Source of the DNA: Myxococcales bacterium | GTDB taxonomy: Bacteria > Myxococcota > Polyangia > Polyangiales > Polyangiaceae | Direction: 5' to 3' | DNA: 8,109 bases | Assembly (NCBI GenBank): GCA_020430865.1 | Contig: JAGQIY010000927.1 | Span: 1-8,109 of the forward strand | In this document: one piece after another, positions 6,637 to 8,109 of the stretch | How positions within the stretch are numbered: the stretch's first letter is position 1 | Layout of the letters: every line of letters begins with the position of its first letter | Made by a program: the position numbers and the translations under genes | The notes under the pieces: model-generated | Database searches by the model: none | The model's input: only the letters and a program-made list of their open reading frames with translations | Told to the model about the DNA's origin: nothing

Positions 6637-7890
6637 TTACTGACCCGGATAGGCCCAGGCGTAGAGGTGTGATCCGCCGAAAACTCGCAGCGCGAGCGGC
6701 TGCAGCGAGAGCAGCGCTCCAGTGTCAGGCGCCAACAAGGCCAGCTCGGCCCCCTCTGCGTGAGATACACAGAGCATGCTCTGATCGAGGCTCAAGCAGA
6801 CACCACGCGCCGCAGGCAGGTCCTGGCTACGCACCAGAGCGTTGTCGCGCAGTCGCCAGGCGCTGAGCAGGTCTCCAGTGGGGTTGGTGACCCAGGCCGT
6901 GTCCGTTGCGACGTCGATGCACACGCTGAGCGACTCGCCCAGCATACGCTGAGTGACCTCCGGAGGTTGGTTCACGTGGGTCCAGCGCTGCTTCCCCGCA
7001 GCGCGAAGCGTGACGCCGCCGAGCTCCGAAGGACTCAGCCCTTCACGCGGCGCGGATACCATCGCGAGGTTGCGCTTTGCGTCGAGCGCGACGTGCCCGG
7101 CGTTGCGACGGACATCGGAGACGATCAGCTGCTCGACGAGGCGCCCCGACTCGACCTCGATGAAGCTGACGTTGCCAGAGTCGTCGCTGCCGAGAGGGCC
7201 TCCGCCGTTCGTCACCGCGAGCAGCCCCTCATCGCGCAGCAGCACGCAGTCATGGGGCTTCTTTCCGAAGCTCGGGAACTCGCCCAGCGGCTTGAACCCA
7301 TCGCTGGGGTCACGGACGCTGATCACGCCGTCCCGTGTCTCCAGGTTGGTCTCGACGACGAACAACCTGGAGGCATCGGGTGAGAACGCCCCGTGTCCGT
7401 AGAACTGATGGCCAGGCAGCGCCGCGATGGTCTCCAGGACGCTCCCAGCAGCGACGTCGAGGTAGGCCGCGCCTGGCCCCCACTTCTCGAACCACGCCGA
7501 TTCCGCCGGGCGCAACGGGTTGATCGCCATTCCGTGCGGCAAGAATTTCAGGGTCAGGCGCCGCAATCCGGGCATCGCGGCCTTCACGCGCTCCTCGAGA
7601 GATAGCGCGGCGATCTGGCCCGGTGCGGCGAACGCGGCCTGGTCCAGGTCCAGGACGTCCAGCGTGCAGAGCGCGCCGCTCGAGCCCTCGAAGCGACTGC
7701 CACCCAGGATCACACCGAGCCGCGTGCCGTCGCGCGGCGTGAAGCCAGCCAGCGCCTCGATCTGACTCCTGTCGAGAGGCGCCCGTGCGGACGCTCGCAC
7801 GTCAGTCGCGCGACGCTGTTCCGCTCGGCGCTTCGCATCCCGCTTGGCGCGGGCCTTGTCGAGGCGCTTCCGGTTCACGGTCCTCAACAT
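6637..7890 (-). CDS. DUF1513-family beta-propeller protein without an obvious signal peptide
   Basis: From ATG 7890 this encodes 417 residues. The body (about 50–410) fits the DUF1513 / seven-bladed propeller-like family: FYGHGAFSPD near 163–172, FVVETN near 177–182 followed by DGVISV, GEFPSFGKKPHD at 203–214 and TNGG at 227–230. These correspond to the family's 'GHG.FSPDG…TEN', 'GEFP..G..PH' and 'V.NGG' blocks. Family members are usually exported by the Tat pathway. This one instead begins with a strongly basic helix (VNRKRLDKARAKRDAKRRAEQRR) with no hydrophobic core, so it may be cytoplasmic. The biochemical function is unknown for the family. A TTG start at 7899 adds only three residues; GTG 7878 is another alternative. 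It is 143 bases from the vgrG cluster and probably a separate unit. Confidence 0.85.
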   Translation of the reverse strand: MLRTVNRKRLDKARAKRDAKRRAEQRRATDVRASARAPLDRSQIEALAGFTPRDGTRLGVILGGSRFEGSSGALCTLDVLDLDQAAFAAPGQIAALSLEERVKAAMPGLRRLTLKFLPHGMAINPLRPAESAWFEKWGPGAAYLDVAAGSVLETIAALPGHQFYGHGAFSPDASRLFVVETNLETRDGVISVRDPSDGFKPLGEFPSFGKKPHDCVLLRDEGLLAVTNGGGPLGSDDSGNVSFIEVESGRLVEQLIVSDVRRNAGHVALDAKRNLAMVSAPREGLSPSELGGVTLRAAGKQRWTHVNQPPEVTQRMLGESLSVCIDVATDTAWVTNPTGDLLSAWRLRDNALVRSQDLPAARGVCLSLDQSMLCVSHAEGAELALLAPDTGALLSLQPLALRVFGGSHLYAWAYPGQ

Positions 7891-7900
7891 ATACGACAAT

Positions 7901-7912
7901 CGACGTTCGTCG
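7901..7912. repeat. Small inverted repeat in the divergent spacer
   Basis: CGACG-TT-CGTCG, extended by one more pair (T7900/A7913) to 6-base arms, lies about 10 bases upstream of ATG 7890 and about 30 bases from the -35-like element of the divergent gene. It could be an operator half-site pair or a leader hairpin. The arms are short and GC-rich, so chance is possible. Confidence 0.3.
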
Positions 7913-7941
7913 AGGCACAGTGTGGGCCGCCCGAGGGAGCG

Positions 7942-7970
7942 TTGACTTTCCCGCGCCGAACCATGGTAAA
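7942..7970 (+). promoter_or_regulatory. Putative sigma70-type promoter for the divergent gene
   Basis: TTGACT (7942–7947) matches the -35 consensus at five of six bases. It is followed after 17 bases by GGTAAA (7965–7970), a weak -10 matching three of six. The spacing is ideal. Transcription would begin near 7977, giving a leader of only about five bases before ATG 7982, so the mRNA may be nearly leaderless. The start codon also lacks a strong Shine-Dalgarno sequence. Confidence 0.45.
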
Positions 7971-7981
7971 GCGAAGCCGCG

Positions 7982-8109
7982 ATGAGCGGTGAGGGGCAGG
8001 CCGATGAGGACTCGCGAGCGGGCGCTCGTGGTGTCTCTGACGTCGCGGGTGCGGAGGTAGCTCCCCCACCCCTGGTCGACGCGAGCGTGCGCCAAGCGCT
8101 GGTCGGGAC
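7982..8109 (+). CDS. N-terminus of an unidentified protein (partial, runs off the right edge)
   Basis: From ATG 7982 the frame is open for 42 codons to the window end. The start is acidic and small-residue rich (MSGEGQADEDSRAGARGV), followed by AEVAPPPLVDASVRQALVG. There is no signal peptide or membrane segment. The product cannot be named: such disordered N-termini precede many domains, including the Ser/Thr kinases common in myxobacteria, but nothing diagnostic is present. A promoter-like TTGACT sits just upstream and the gene is divergent from the DUF1513 gene. The better-looking ribosome site (GAGGGGCAGG) leads to ATG 8004 in another frame, which stops after 18 codons, so 7982 is preferred. 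Confidence 0.5.
   Translation, partial: MSGEGQADEDSRAGARGVSDVAGAEVAPPPLVDASVRQALVG

Noticed and set aside
8004..8060. 18-codon frame from ATG 8004 behind a strong GAGGGG ribosome-like site
   Set aside because: It is too short, and the overlapping frame from 7982 stays open. The purine-rich run is better explained as coding sequence.
7802..8095. 97-codon minus-strand frame across the divergent spacer
   Set aside because: It overlaps both the DUF1513 start and the plus-strand gene, has no family features, and spans the promoter-like region.
1..8109. CRISPR arrays, tRNA, insertion sequences, attachment sites
   Set aside because: No spaced direct repeats, cloverleaf, transposase or terminal repeats seen on either strand. 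The only repetitive DNA is pentapeptide-coding.

Overview
The window is high-GC, compactly coded DNA. Five genes read on the minus strand, and the start of one divergent gene lies at the right edge. Strong G/C bias, GTG starts, alanine/arginine-rich proteins and a VgrG–DUF2169–pentapeptide arrangement suggest a deltaproteobacterial-type genome, most likely a myxobacterium (Polyangia-like). That placement is an inference from style and gene content; there is no rRNA or other marker gene here.

Reading in the direction of transcription (right to left), 7890–6637 encodes a DUF1513-type beta-propeller protein. After a 143-base gap comes a tight four-gene cluster running to the left edge: an unrecognised 339-residue protein with a helical module at each end and a proline-rich middle (6493–5474); a VgrG spike protein (5468–3162); an 870-residue DUF2169 protein fused to a long pentapeptide-repeat domain (3159–547); and a second pentapeptide-repeat protein (560 to the left edge, incomplete). 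Junctions are 5 bases, 2 bases and a 14-base overlap, each with a Shine-Dalgarno sequence inside the preceding gene, so this is almost certainly one operon with coupled translation.

The cluster looks like an orphan 'vgrG island' of a type VI secretion system. VgrG forms the puncturing tip. DUF2169 proteins are known in other bacteria as adaptors that load effectors onto a cognate VgrG/PAAR tip. The other two proteins are presumably accessory loading, scaffold or immunity factors. No PAAR protein, toxin domain or structural secretion gene (TssB/C, TssJLM, ClpV) is seen, so the effector and PAAR tip are probably encoded just beyond position 1.

At the right edge, 7982–8109 (plus strand) is the first 42 codons of an unidentified gene. 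The 91-base divergent spacer holds a plausible sigma70-type promoter for it and a small inverted repeat. The most interesting items are the DUF2169–coiled linker–pentapeptide fusion with its partner pentapeptide protein, and the unrecognised two-module protein just upstream of vgrG.
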